Assembly (NCBI RefSeq): GCF_003597395.2
Contig: NC_133770.1
Coordinates: forward strand, 17,647,844 to 17,711,843
Source of the DNA: Chelonoidis abingdonii
Taxonomy: Eukaryota; Chordata; Testudines; Testudinidae
Direction: 5' to 3'
Length of the DNA stretch: 64,000 bases
The position numbers and the translations under genes were made by a program. The notes under the pieces are model-generated. The model saw only the letters and a list, made by a program, of their open reading frames with translations. It was not told where the DNA came from and ran no database searches. Below are positions 51,201-57,092 of the stretch, piece after piece (the first letter of the stretch is position 1; every line of letters begins with the position of its first letter).

Positions 51201-52992
51201 TGGGTGGCTAGTCATCTTTGGCTCTAATTCATCTAATTCATTATATAAACTGATTCAAGAGGCCCAGGGAACAGAATGGTCAGCCAATATCACCAGTGTG
51301 CCAGACTCCTAAGGAGTCAGAATAAATTACTCCAAATCCCACCTTTATAATATAAAAACTAATTTGGAAAGGAGCAGTGCTTGTTAGCCAACTGGGAAGT
51401 ATCATAAAAACTGTCAAATACTAGTGGTCCATGACTGACACACACACATCATTTTAAAACCATGTAAGTTACATAATTTAAAGAGCTACTGGTGAGTGAT
51501 TAACATTCAAAATTTGATCTTCCCTAAAGTCCTTGATTGAGAGGGTTCTAAGAGATGTAGTCTATTTGATTTAGATGTGTAGTACAAATCAGCAAAGTGG
51601 TAGCTGTTATTTATGCTTCAGGGCATAGCATCTTAAGGCATCTGAAGAAGCAAATATTGCTGGGGGTGATGCTCAGAGAAAAATGGAATTTAGTTTGTTG
51701 TGCTGCCCGATTATTTAGTGTCATGCTACAGAGTACCTATTTCTTTCTGGATTTATGTATCTGTTAGCATTGTCTAGAGTGTTCATAGCAATGCCTTTTG
51801 GTTTTATAAATCTAAAGAATAATAAAATATTGATTTTTTTTTCCAGGAATAGCCTAGTAATAAGACAAAAGCCGAAGTAACCATGCATTTATCCAAGGCA
51901 AAATTGGCTCATTTTTCAGGATGGCTCCACTAATCCAAGGCTGTGAAAGCTCGTCTACATTCAGCTCCAAAAGGGAGATCAGCTTTTTTTCTGTCATTGA
52001 TCATACTGAAGCCAAATAACCAGAATAAAAGCCTTTGAGCATGCTGAGCTACTTCAGGGACCGCTGACTAAATGACCATCAGCAGAATTCAGGGCTGGGT
52101 AGGAGGGCACTCATGTCAAACCAGGAGAGCAGCTGAGCAGCTACTAGGAGCTTCATAATTCATCGCAGTAGTAGGCTTTCTTCAATATGCAGCCACGTAT
52201 TGAGTGTTTGATCCCAGTCTGGCCAAAAAACCCATATTCCAGGTTATTCTACTTCAGGTTATAGTCAATGCATCGAAACTGGGCTGGGAGCTCATCTGAA
52301 AGACATGGGAAGTTTTACACTCTAAATTGAATCCCCACCAGAGGCCTAATTAAATTAAAGTAGTTGAGACCAAGTAGATTTCCAATTCTTGAAGTTTTTG
52401 GAAATCAGGTGGCACAAAGTTACTTGCATTAAGTGAAACCAAAAGGGGAAGGCGGTGGAGGCTGTAGGCAAAAGCATTTTGATGTTTGTAATTGCTGTGA
52501 ATCCTAGAAAGAAAACCCATTAAATATCTGGAGGGAAAGTATGTCTGTGACCTCTGCTGTTCAGAGAAAGGATGGAGTTGGTAGGGAATAACTGAGTTAA
52601 ACAAACAAAACAGGCAAAATTCTGTCATTTGTGCACGCTACTTCCAGATCACAGGGGGGGAACTTGTTAGATCTTGACAATAAAATTAAAGTATTTACGT
52701 GTATTTATACAAAAATATTAATTTAAAAAGCAGAATGTCCTATAGATGAAAAGGGGAGAAGGTGTTTCTTTGTGAGCATATGAGGAGTTTTAGGAAATAT
52801 GGATTATTAGAAGACTTGCCAAATGTTCTTTCTGCTACTTGCCTTTTAATGACGGTATAAATTAAGCATCATCATTTTCTTTCACAGCTTTATCACCTTC
52901 AAACCAACAAATGTCTGGTTGCCCAGGGTCACCCAAGTCAGAAAGGAGGACTAGTTGTGGTTAGGGAGTGTGACTACAATGATCAAAACCAG
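14915..52992 (+). CDS. GALNT11: GALNT11, polypeptide N-acetylgalactosaminyltransferase 11 (nine exons, 3' part missing)
   Basis: Golgi type II membrane enzyme that moves GalNAc from UDP-GalNAc to Ser/Thr, starting mucin-type O-glycosylation. The vertebrate family member is known to act on Notch1 and LDL-receptor-family linker regions. Joining 14915-15209, 21075-21198, 24544-24710, 34567-34692, 39022-39271, 42508-42625, 45280-45432, 48785-49003 and 52888-52992 gives 519 open codons with phases that agree at every junction. Visible parts are a membrane anchor (about residues 8-28), stem, GT-A catalytic core (about 150-440) with VICFYNE (156-162), VDDNSE (189-194), the metal-binding D-S-H (245-247), WGGEN (350-354) and the third metal ligand H378, then the first 40 or so residues of a ricin-B lectin domain. 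The usual length is about 608 residues, so about 89 are expected past the window. I saw no frameshift or lost catalytic residue, so the gene looks functional. Identity as paralogue 11 rests on the N-terminal anchor and stem sequence. Confidence 0.95.
15210..15911. other. Start of intron after the first coding exon; no feature
   Basis: Includes a short ACAC-rich stretch at about 15245-15262. Otherwise nothing recognisable. Confidence 0.4.
15912..18276. mobile_element. 2.4-kb Harbinger-like DNA transposon with Myb/SANT-like gene remnant
   Basis: The left end GGCCTGGTCTACACTACG and the right end, read on - as GGGTACGTCTACACTACGGG, share the terminal motif. TCA flanks both sides (15909-15911 and 18277-18279), a three-base target. 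Just inside the left end is a perfect 24-bp palindrome (15991-16014). The interior carries broken + strand coding blocks (see next entry) separated by AT-rich spacer. A 0.23-kb deletion derivative with the same two ends lies at 63143-63371. Confidence 0.7.
16320..16840 (+). pseudogene. Myb/SANT-like DNA-binding protein remnant of the transposon
   Basis: Translating 16460-16560 in its best frame gives a [19 protein letters not shown] stretch followed by a broken KTCRF-type segment. This is the third helix and tail of Myb/SANT-like (MSANTD-type) domains that Harbinger elements encode as their accessory protein. An acidic run ([11 protein letters not shown], about 16675-16705) and a Ser/Pro tail follow, again as in this family. 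Frameshifts and stops occur throughout. No transposase counterpart was found in the element, so this copy could only have been mobilised by a helper. Confidence 0.5.
18286..21074. other. Intron sequence; one hAT fragment, otherwise unremarkable
   Basis: Apart from 19322-19434 nothing is recognisable. Several short open frames have no splice context or family features. Confidence 0.4.
19322..19434 (-). mobile_element. Truncated hAT-type MITE
   Basis: The right end reads GCAGGTTACCCACCACTG, which on - gives a CAGTGGTGGGTAACCTGC terminus. The body contains GTAAACAAACTGTCTGGCG and CCACCAGCGGATTACCCTA, typical of a turtle hAT family with GGGCAACC-type ends. The other end is missing. Confidence 0.55.
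21075..21198 (+). CDS. GALNT11: GALNT11 exon, end of stem (codons 99-140)
   Basis: The acceptor AG is at 21073-21074 and the donor GTATGT begins at 21199. The frame reads [20 protein letters not shown], then a segment ending in DTRDA. This is the conserved run-in to the catalytic domain (LGYHxxVPDTR) found in this GALNT subfamily. The exon enters in phase 1 and leaves in phase 2, and the split Lys codon is finished by the next exon. There are no internal stops. Confidence 0.95.
21849..22133. mobile_element. hAT-type MITE, family B copy 1
   Basis: The ends CAGGGGTCGGCAACCTTTC and GCCATAGGTTTCCTGCCCCTG form imperfect terminal inverted repeats. The flanking 8-mers GATTAGAT (21841-21848) and GGTTAGAT (22134-22141) differ at one base, a hAT-size target duplication. 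The interior is nearly the same as 45936-46233. Confidence 0.85.
22142..23576. other. No recognisable feature
   Basis: AT-rich intron sequence without supported coding or repeat content. Confidence 0.35.
23580..24414. mobile_element. Harbinger-like non-autonomous element
   Basis: The left end GGCCTTTGTCTATACTACGG and the right end, read on - as GGGCATGTCTACACTACAAA, are inverted. Flanks TTA (23577-23579) and TTG (24415-24417) are a near-match three-base target. The middle (23815-24230) is a GC-rich CTCCTGGCTCCC-type tract that yields long meaningless frames on both strands. It ends about 130 bp before a GALNT11 exon. Confidence 0.65.
24544..24710 (+). CDS. GALNT11: GALNT11 exon, start of catalytic domain (codons 140-196)
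   Basis: The acceptor is a T-rich tract ending TAG at 24541-24543 and the donor is GTGAGT at 24711. The peptide holds the glycosyltransferase family 27 opening motif [15 protein letters not shown] and the nucleotide-binding-side VDDNSE. The exon lies about 130 bp downstream of a Harbinger-like element (23580-24414). It ends in phase 1 and joins to give SEL-V-ELKKD, matching the spacing in the family. Confidence 0.95.
24711..26508. other. Start of the longest intron; little recognisable
   Basis: A MIR-like remnant lies at 26225-26385 (CCCTGGCTCTGTACAG, then GTAAAATGGAGATGATAGTACC). The rest holds nothing I can name. Confidence 0.4.
26510..27783. mobile_element. Inverted-terminus element with G-rich variable interior (class uncertain)
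   Basis: Left TACTCATGAGGGCATTCTGC and, on -, right TACTCCCGGGGGAATTCTGC are inverted repeats with a shared TA at each end. The interior (26640-27600) is a run of G-rich repeats of the type GTGGGGTTCTGGATG. The 189-codon - strand frame inside has low-complexity composition and is not a gene. The superfamily is not established. Confidence 0.5.
27785..29740. other. Intron sequence with one long unexplained + strand frame (28398-28841)
   Basis: The frame codes 147 residues with no motif, no splice context and no similarity I recognise. 29453-29555 resembles 32956-33058 (see repeat entry). 29565-29640 is a short remnant with inverted GGGTGCTGG / CAGCACCCCC motifs. Confidence 0.35.
29453..29555 (+). 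repeat. Unnamed ~100-bp dispersed repeat, copy 1 (copy 2 at 32956-33058)
   Basis: The two segments share ATATxTAAAGAxxATA, GGAATTCCTTTT, ATCTCCCTxATAAAGAA and GTTTTGCC in the same order and spacing, roughly 70% alike by eye. Both lie in the same GALNT11 intron and the same orientation, flanking the Penelope and Harbinger insertions. Confidence 0.5.
29745..30398 (+). mobile_element. Second Penelope-like family, 3' end fragment
   Basis: Coding traces include the [12 protein letters not shown] block near 29810-29840, [13 protein letters not shown] sequence near 29890, and [12 protein letters not shown] sequence near 29940, then a 3' UTR ending in CCAATAAAAGATATTGCCTC-type sequence and CACCTTGTCTCTCTC. 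This matches the order of a GIY-YIG-bearing Penelope-like element different from the one at 10254. An internal deletion removed the endonuclease core between about 29906 and 29912. It abuts the Harbinger-like element at 30400. Confidence 0.65.
30432..30728 (-). pseudogene. C-terminal charged helical tail of the same accessory protein
   Basis: The frame contains [20 protein letters not shown] followed by HADRQKESE, a strongly charged, heptad-like helix. Such tails follow the Myb/SANT domain in Harbinger accessory proteins. The 1.2-kb gap to the DNA-binding remnant contains no clear coding sequence, so linking the two pieces is an inference. Confidence 0.45.
31941..32270 (-). pseudogene. Myb/SANT-like accessory protein remnant, DNA-binding part
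   Basis: On -, around 32240-32180, the frame reads [19 protein letters not shown] followed by a shift and then [15 protein letters not shown]. The C-x-x-x-I-K-x-L-K-x-x-x-R-K pattern and the C-x-F-Y/F-x-x-x-x-x-(I/V)-L-G block are the end of the trihelix Myb/SANT-like domain. A stop between the blocks and missing N-terminal helices show it is dead. The gene presumably continued to the helical tail at 30432-30728. Confidence 0.6.
32855..32950 (+). repeat. Interspersed-repeat tail (GACCCAGTA family)
   Basis: GCTGGGCCAGATGGATCATA and TCTGACCCAGTACGGCC match, in the opposite orientation, sequence at 50608-50720. It is a common 3' tail of an old turtle repeat; the exact family is not determined. 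Confidence 0.5.
32956..33058 (+). repeat. Unnamed ~100-bp dispersed repeat, copy 2
   Basis: See copy 1 at 29453-29555: same motifs in the same order. A (GGCT)4 microsatellite follows at about 33221-33238. Confidence 0.5.
33715..33900 (+). repeat. tRNA-derived SINE with CR1-like tail, near complete
   Basis: The A box TAGCTCAGCGG is at 33723-33733, the B box TGTTCAATCC is at 33767-33776, and the body resembles 10110-10253. The tail TGACCTCCTGAGGTCCCTTC through TGATTCTATG matches the CR1 3' end, so it can use the CR1 machinery for retrotransposition. Confidence 0.8.
33901..34566. other. No recognisable feature upstream of a GALNT11 exon
   Basis: AT-rich intron with the polypyrimidine tract of the next exon at its end. 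Confidence 0.4.
34567..34692 (+). CDS. GALNT11: GALNT11 exon (codons 196-238)
   Basis: The acceptor CAG is at 34564-34566 and the donor GTATAC begins at 34693. The exon codes [12 protein letters not shown], then [21 protein letters not shown], the conserved REGLIRAR-type segment just before the metal-binding loop. It follows the longest intron seen here (24711-34566), which holds a Penelope element and a 2.4-kb Harbinger-like element. Phase 1 in, phase 1 out. Confidence 0.95.
34693..35384. other. No recognisable feature
   Basis: Intron sequence without repeat or coding signals. Confidence 0.35.
35385..36250 (-). mobile_element. CR1 LINE fragment (3' end) in two blocks
   Basis: Block 35385-35655 reads on - as the CR1 3' UTR and end of ORF2 ([24 protein letters not shown] sequence). 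Block 35790-36250 gives [20 protein letters not shown] and [20 protein letters not shown], the thumb region downstream of the reverse transcriptase. About 130 bp of unrelated sequence (35660-35788) lies between the blocks. Stops and shifts show a dead copy. Confidence 0.85.
36251..39021. other. Intron sequence, nothing recognisable
   Basis: Several A-runs and a TG-rich stretch (about 37885-37935). No repeat or exon other than the GALNT11 exon at its right end. Confidence 0.4.
39022..39271 (+). CDS. GALNT11: GALNT11 exon with the D-x-H metal site (codons 238-321)
   Basis: The acceptor AG is at 39020-39021 and the donor GTAAGA begins at 39272. The frame reads [20 protein letters not shown], so the D-S-H motif (residues 245-247) that binds Mn2+ and UDP-GalNAc is intact. 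Conserved blocks [11 protein letters not shown] and [13 protein letters not shown] follow. This is the largest internal exon (250 nt), phase 1 in and phase 2 out. Confidence 0.96.
39272..42507. other. Intron sequence, nothing firmly recognisable
   Basis: 39960-41040 reads slightly like a decayed - strand insertion (84-codon frame at 40739-40993) but no family could be named. The rest appears unique. Confidence 0.35.
42508..42625 (+). CDS. GALNT11: GALNT11 exon with the WGGEN loop (codons 321-360)
   Basis: The acceptor CTAG ends at 42507 and the donor GTAATT begins at 42626. The peptide runs [16 protein letters not shown] then [18 protein letters not shown], the Gal/GalNAc-T motif that forms the flexible catalytic loop over the sugar nucleotide. 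Trp350 and Glu353 are present. The exon ends exactly between codons (phase 0). Confidence 0.96.
43690..44215 (+). mobile_element. L3/CR1-type LINE fragment (3' end), degraded
   Basis: [24 protein letters not shown] coding near 43795-43855 and a tail containing GTCAGACTAGATCATCAATC, GGTCTTTTCTGGCCTTAAAA fit the 3' end of old CR1-superfamily LINEs. Many indels. Confidence 0.6.
44583..44830. repeat. Possible Harbinger-like MITE with a poly-T/poly-A hairpin
   Basis: The left part GCCTGGTCTACACTTC resembles the left end of other elements here, and AGTGTGGACACAGTGATACTGG occurs inside. 44635-44668 is an AT-only foldback. The right end is unclear. Confidence 0.35.
45280..45432 (+). CDS. GALNT11: GALNT11 exon with the third metal ligand (codons 361-411)
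   Basis: The acceptor CAG ends at 45279 and the donor GTAAGA begins at 45433. Its 51 whole codons read [20 protein letters not shown] then [13 protein letters not shown]. The His of CSRVGH (residue 378) is the third Mn2+ ligand of the family. The stretch after RKRRPY is longer and more basic than in many paralogues and is characteristic of GALNT11. It lies 60 bp after an 18-A run at about 45207-45224. Confidence 0.96.
45433..45927. other. No recognisable feature
   Basis: Intron sequence following a GALNT11 exon. Confidence 0.35.
45936..46233. mobile_element. hAT-type MITE, family B copy 2
   Basis: The ends CAGGAGTCAGCAACTTTTC and GCCATAGGTTGTCTACCCCTG are inverted. Flanking 8-mers ATGTAGAT and GTTTAGAT agree at 6 of 8. 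Its interior matches copy 1 (21849-22133) over long stretches such as AAATAAGGTTTTTAAAATGT, and it retains a GTGCCGGCTTTGACACACG piece that copy 1 lacks. Confidence 0.85.
46242..47439. other. No recognisable feature
   Basis: AT-rich intron with no supported coding or repeat content. Confidence 0.35.
47440..48630 (+). mobile_element. CR1 LINE, 5' truncated, with reverse transcriptase remnant
   Basis: Coding on + in broken frames: [17 protein letters not shown] (47558-47608), then [20 protein letters not shown] and the catalytic-box block [14 protein letters not shown] (47830-47873), then [20 protein letters not shown] and [20 protein letters not shown], then a 3' UTR ending TCTATGATTCTA. The order is reverse transcriptase palm, thumb and 3' tail of CR1 ORF2. 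The catalytic box keeps both Asp residues, but a stop after 47620 and shifts near 47980 inactivate the copy. It ends about 150 bp before a GALNT11 exon. Confidence 0.92.
48785..49003 (+). CDS. GALNT11: GALNT11 exon, end of catalytic domain and linker (codons 412-484)
   Basis: The acceptor GTAG ends at 48784 and the donor GTAAGA begins at 49004. Its 73 codons include [20 protein letters not shown], the conserved CKxFxWYLxNVYPE block that closes the catalytic domain, then the linker [19 protein letters not shown] leading into the lectin domain. N428-I-T430 is a possible N-glycosylation site. A full CR1 fragment ends only about 150 bp upstream, and a GC-rich hAT-type element starts 69 nt downstream. 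Confidence 0.95.
49072..49639. mobile_element. GC-rich hAT-type foldback element 69 nt after a GALNT11 splice donor
   Basis: The ends CAGGGCTGCCCAGAGGATTC and CTCTGGGCAGCCCTG are inverted repeats, and the perfect 8-bp repeat GTTTTGAA flanks it (49064-49071 and 49640-49647). The interior is built from many direct and inverted copies of motifs such as GGCGGTAATTCGGCGGC and CCGAAGTGCCCCGAAGACCC. CpG content is far above the surroundings. Frames crossing it are compositional artefacts. Confidence 0.85.
49648..52887. other. Intron sequence; one repeat tail, otherwise featureless
   Basis: 50608-50720 is a reverse-orientation copy of the repeat tail also seen at 32855-32950 (TACTGGGTCAGACCAAAGGT). 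No other feature can be supported. Confidence 0.4.
50608..50720 (-). repeat. Interspersed-repeat tail, reverse copy
   Basis: TACTGGGTCAGACCAAAGGT and CTAGCCCAGTATCCTGTCTT are the reverse complement of the segment at 32855-32950. Family not determined. Confidence 0.5.
52888..52992 (+). CDS. GALNT11: GALNT11 exon, first part of the ricin-B lectin domain (codons 485-519); last exon seen
   Basis: The acceptor CAG ends at 52887 and the donor GTAGGT begins at 52993. The exon codes [14 protein letters not shown], then [16 protein letters not shown]. The C-L-V pattern is the alpha repeat of the beta-trefoil lectin domain, which binds existing GalNAc residues. The frame leaves in phase 0. No match to the following QxW, beta and gamma repeats was found between 52993 and 64000, so the remaining exon or exons are presumably to the right of the window. 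Confidence 0.94.
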
Positions 52993-53194
52993 GTAGGTGA
53001 TTGATGTTGGCTTGCTGCCATTAATTCAAGTAAGGATTTTCCAGACTTTCCAAATTGCTAGCATGCTGTGCTGTTGAGAAGGAGCCTAATGCAACACCTA
53101 ATTTTAATGAAAAGGAGCCAGCTGCAAAATGCCTTTATCTTCAGTGTGGAAGTGCTGACCATGTAGATTGCAAATCCCATCATTCCACACTCAT

Positions 53195-53416
53195 CTGTGT
53201 GTCTACACTTAAAACTTTATAGTGGAACAGCTGCTGTAGCCCTTCCATGTAGACATCTGAGAGGCGGTAAGCTAGATGGATGGAAGATATCTCCATCCAT
53301 CTAGTGCTGTCTACACAGGGACTCAGGTTGGCTTAATGTCACTCAAGGGTGTGGATTTTTCACACTCCTGACCAATGTAATTAAAGTGACCTGATTTTCT
53401 AGTGTAGACCAGGCCC
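53195..53416. mobile_element. Harbinger-like MITE with central palindrome
   Basis: Left GTGTGTCTACACTTAAAAC and, on -, right GGGCCTGGTCTACACTAG share the GTCTACACT terminus. At the centre CTAGATGGATGGA (53272-53284) and TCCATCCATCTAG (53292-53304) form a near-perfect palindrome around AGATATC. No target repeat could be matched. Confidence 0.55.
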
Positions 53417-53571
53417 TAGTCTTATGCGGAGCAGCCTGCTCTGGTCAACATGGAGCATCGGATGCCGAAAGCTGTCATCTTTATGGGTTGGTATTACTGT
53501 GAACTGCATATGGCTCATGGGCTCCACTTTGGTTACCCCTCGTAGAAAGGCTGACATTCCTTTGACTCTAA

Positions 53572-53827
53572 GGGCTGGTCTTCACTATCCACGGTGCTAC
53601 AATTGATGTAGCAGGGATCGATTTAGCAGGTCTAGTGAAGACTCACTAAATTGATGGCAGAGCACTCTCTGGTTGAACCCGGTAGAAGAGTAAGGGAAGT
53701 TAGCTGGAGAGTGCCTCCCATCAATGCAGTGCGTTGAAGACACCGGGATAAGTCAACCTAAACTACGTAGTCTACGTGATTAGTATTGTAACTTAGGTTG
53801 ACTTACCCCCATAGTGAAAACAAGCCC
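53572..53827. mobile_element. Harbinger-like MITE with perfect TAA target duplication
   Basis: Left GGGCTGGTCTTCACTATCC and, on -, right GGGCTTGTTTTCACTATGG are inverted repeats. TAA flanks both sides exactly (53569-53571 and 53828-53830), the PIF/Harbinger target. No coding content. Confidence 0.8.
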
Positions 53828-54233
53828 TAATAGCTGCTACAGACAGTCAGTTGTTAACTAGTTCTGGGGATTCACGATATGTACGTGCTGCTGCTTTGTC
53901 CTCTGTCCCCCTTGCATTCTGCCTGTTCAGTTTGTTTTTAATTAAGACAAGTATTGCATTTTCTGGGTTTCTCGTTGTATGACACCATTCGCACATTGTG
54001 ACTTGAGGGTCTGGTAACTCTAGTTCTGTGAAAATCAGGCTCCTTTAAGGGGTTTCAAGATGGTCACCCCAAAATTAAGGCACCTGCAATCACTAGTCAG
54101 TTTGGAAAACTTGGTGCTGTTATTTATATATTAGTTTAGAAAAGTACTGATGCCTTAAGACACTTAAGGAGCCTAGTGGGTTCACTGTGGAGGCAGTGCA
54201 CGATGCCACCTACTGGAACCAGTGGCTTTAGAG

Positions 54234-54877
54234 CAGGGGTGGGCAAACTTTTTAGCCTGAGGGCCATATCTGGATGGGGAAATTGCATGCAGGGCCATGA
54301 CTGTAGGGCTGGGGCAGGGAGTGCGGGGTGTGGGAGGGGGTGCGGAGTGCAGCAGGAGGCTCAGGGCAAGGGGTTGGGGTGTAAGAGGGGTGCAGCAGGG
54401 GGCTCAGGGCAGGGAGTTGGGATGCCAGAGGAATGCAGCAGGGGGCTCAGGGCAGGGGGTTAGGGGCTTGGGGAAGGGGGGTTGGGTGCAGGGTGCAGGA
54501 GGGGTGCGGCCTCTGGCCCGGCACCTCTTACCTGGAGCGGCTATGGGGTGGCAGCGGGGCTAAGGGAGGCAGGCCTGCTGAAAGCGGCCGGCACCATGTC
54601 CCTCCAGCCCCTGGGGGAGGGGAGTGCTGAGGGCTCACAACACTTCCCTCACCTGTGGGTATCTTCCCCTGAAGCTCCCACTGGCTGTGGTTCCCCATTC
54701 CCAGCCAATGGGATCTGTGGGGGGCAGTGCCTGCAGGTGAGGGCAGTGAATGGAGCAGTCCGGCCCTCCCTTCCCCCAGGGAATGCAGAGACGTGGTGCT
54801 GGCCACTTCTGGGAGCGGCATGGGTTCCGCGGTGCCACGGAGTGGCAATCCCATGGGCCATAGTTTGCCCACCCCTG
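54234..54877. mobile_element. hAT-type non-autonomous element, copy B (same family as 5041-5664)
   Basis: The ends CAGGGGTGGGCAAACTTTTT and AGTTTGCCCACCCCTG are perfect terminal inverted repeats. CTTTAGAG occurs on both sides (54226-54233 and 54878-54885), a perfect 8-bp hAT target duplication. The interior is made of GGGGCTCAGGGCAGGG-type tandem units (54300-54500) and a GC-rich second half. Confidence 0.9.
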
Positions 54878-54885
54878 CTTTAGAG

Positions 54886-56355
54886 CTTGGATCCCTGCTA
54901 GTCCTGTGAGACTTGTGGGGAGATGCTAGAGCTCTGAGGAGTGATCTACTGCAGCTTGTATCGTCAGAGAACAAGAGTGACAGGTAAGTTTTTTCTCAGT
55001 AATTCTTGTATTTCATCAAGCAGTTTTAACAAAGCAAGTGTAAGTTCCCTAGGGAGAAGCTATTACCATCAGTAGCAAAAATATGCTTTTGTTTTATTAT
55101 GGTTTTGAAGTCAAGATTTTCCTCTGCGATTTATTTTATATCTTATAGAAAGCTAGCTGTCTTACTAATTGTCTGTGCAAATGCAGTGCTGAATCAGTTT
55201 ACACATAACTATACAGTTATCTGAGTTGATAAACTGTGAACCTGCATTTTTAAATTACATAATCTGTGAAGTGAAAGCTTTGAAAAACATGACCTTTATG
55301 TGGATGTTGATCAGGAATAATAAATACAGTATCTGTACACTTTGGTTACTGTCTCCCTCCTTCTTCCTCCTATGATCTTAACATCGAGCTGATGGAATTC
55401 CCCACGGGGCAGGAGGGGAGACAGTTGCCTCCCTCATATAAGGCCTATTTACACCCCTTCACCTCACATAATCTTATGGTATTCGGAGAGAAAGAGGCAG
55501 CGGTTAAGAAATTCAATCACTAGTAATTGTAACTTTCCCATTTTATCCTTCTCAGGAGGTATAAAACTTTCTTCAGCTTTTGAACACTACTATCTGGCTT
55601 CCTTTACAATGCACCTAATTTACCTGAAGCAAACTCAGTAGTCAGTTCTAATAGAAAACTGACCAACATCATGCCATCTCTTTCCAAGATGGTTTTGTTC
55701 TCTGCTAGCCAAACATATTGTAGAACAATGTAATTTCCTCCCTTTAAGCCTGAAACATTGTTTTGTTCCAATAAATCCTGTAAAAAGAATAAGCACATCT
55801 TTAAAGCACTTCTTAAGCCTGTTTTCTATCAGAGATCCTGATGCATTTCAGGTAAATTATACAAGATTGTTCAAGTGTGTGCAAGGAACATTTAATTTTA
55901 GTTTTTGTTAATTTCCAGTCTGCCTGAAATTTTCAGGTAACTTTTTCTACCATTAGCACTGTATTCACAGAAGAATCATTAGCTCTTGGACTACATGCCA
56001 AATACAAATCTATTTATAGCAATACAAGAGGCATTTTGTTCAGCAGGTTCAAACAATTAAGCAGCAGCTTAGAGTACTAACTGTGAAATGTGGTGGGAAA
56101 ATAAGGTTTTAAATTACAGTTGGCTCTTATGAGGCTCTTGCTAATGACAGCCATTTGGCTGGACGAATGATACCACTGGTGATACTGGTGGTATGTGAAC
56201 CTTTGAGCTAGTTTTCAGTATGCTGAAGTTTAACTCAGTATTGCCAACCCTAAAATCAACTTAAAAATTGTGAGTCAGCCATTATAATCATGAGATTGGC
56301 TTAAAATAATGAATTCTTAAAAAGTATCATTCTTTGTTTTAGTCCTTAGGGAATA
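54886..56355. other. No recognisable feature
   Basis: AT-rich intron sequence. No match to the missing C-terminal GALNT11 exons was found here. Confidence 0.4.
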
Positions 56356-56360
56356 TTTAT

Positions 56361-57092
56361 TGTGGCAAAGCACCGACTTTGCCTCGGGGGGTCCTGCGCT
56401 TCTAGGTGGTTAGGGTTTACTGTGACCCTCAATGTAGCCTCTCCCCTATCCTAGAGGCAAGGGTTACAGCTTACTGAGCCACCTTCATCGTCGGATAGTC
56501 AACGGGTTCAGTGTAGGAACCCTCTTTAGTCCCTGTCTTCCTTCTCAGGGAGCATTTGTGTAGGGGTGTGTGTGGGGGGGGGGTAGCAGGAATCTGGGCC
56601 CACCCTCTTCTCTGGGTTCCAGTCCAGAGACCCTAACTGGCAGCAACAACAGGTAGTTTTCCTATACTACCGAAGCTATAGCCTTTCCCTGGGCTATTTC
56701 CCAAAGGGCCCCTGCTAGCACCCTCCTTGGTATCTGACCACACTCCTGGCTCTTTTACTGCCCACCGTCTTTCTCTCCGTCTTCCCGCAACACGCCTTCT
56801 TATTGCCAGCTCCTACCAGCCAGCCTCTCTGAAGGGCTTCTTTTTAAACTAGTCCCAGCGGGTTCTAAGTGGGCTTCAGGTGATCTGATTAGCCTGTTTC
56901 CCTTCATGGCTTCTAATCAGTTCTTAACTGATTCCAGGTGACTTATGAAGTCTGCCTGACTTAATTGCTTCTAGTACCTTCCTGACTGCCCTGGGGTACC
57001 CTACCCTGGTCACTCAGGAAACAGAAAACTATTCATCCACTGTGTTTTCCTTTTACCAGGCTACTGCACCCAACTGGTCAGGGTCTGTCACA
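56361..57092 (+). repeat. Candidate solo LTR
   Basis: About 730 bp starting TGTGGCAAAGCACC and ending GGGTCTGTCACA, so the ends have the TG...CA form with a short inverted repeat (TGTG/CACA). The interior is C/T-rich and unlike the AT-rich surroundings. The best flanking repeat is TATTT (56354-56358 and 57094-57098), offset by two bases on each side, so the boundaries are not confirmed. No TATA box or poly(A) signal is obvious and no internal retroelement is attached. Confidence 0.4.

Noticed and set aside
54176..54974. Open frames up to 148 codons.
   Set aside because: Same reason as the related copy at 5041-5664: G-rich tandem units inside a hAT-type element.
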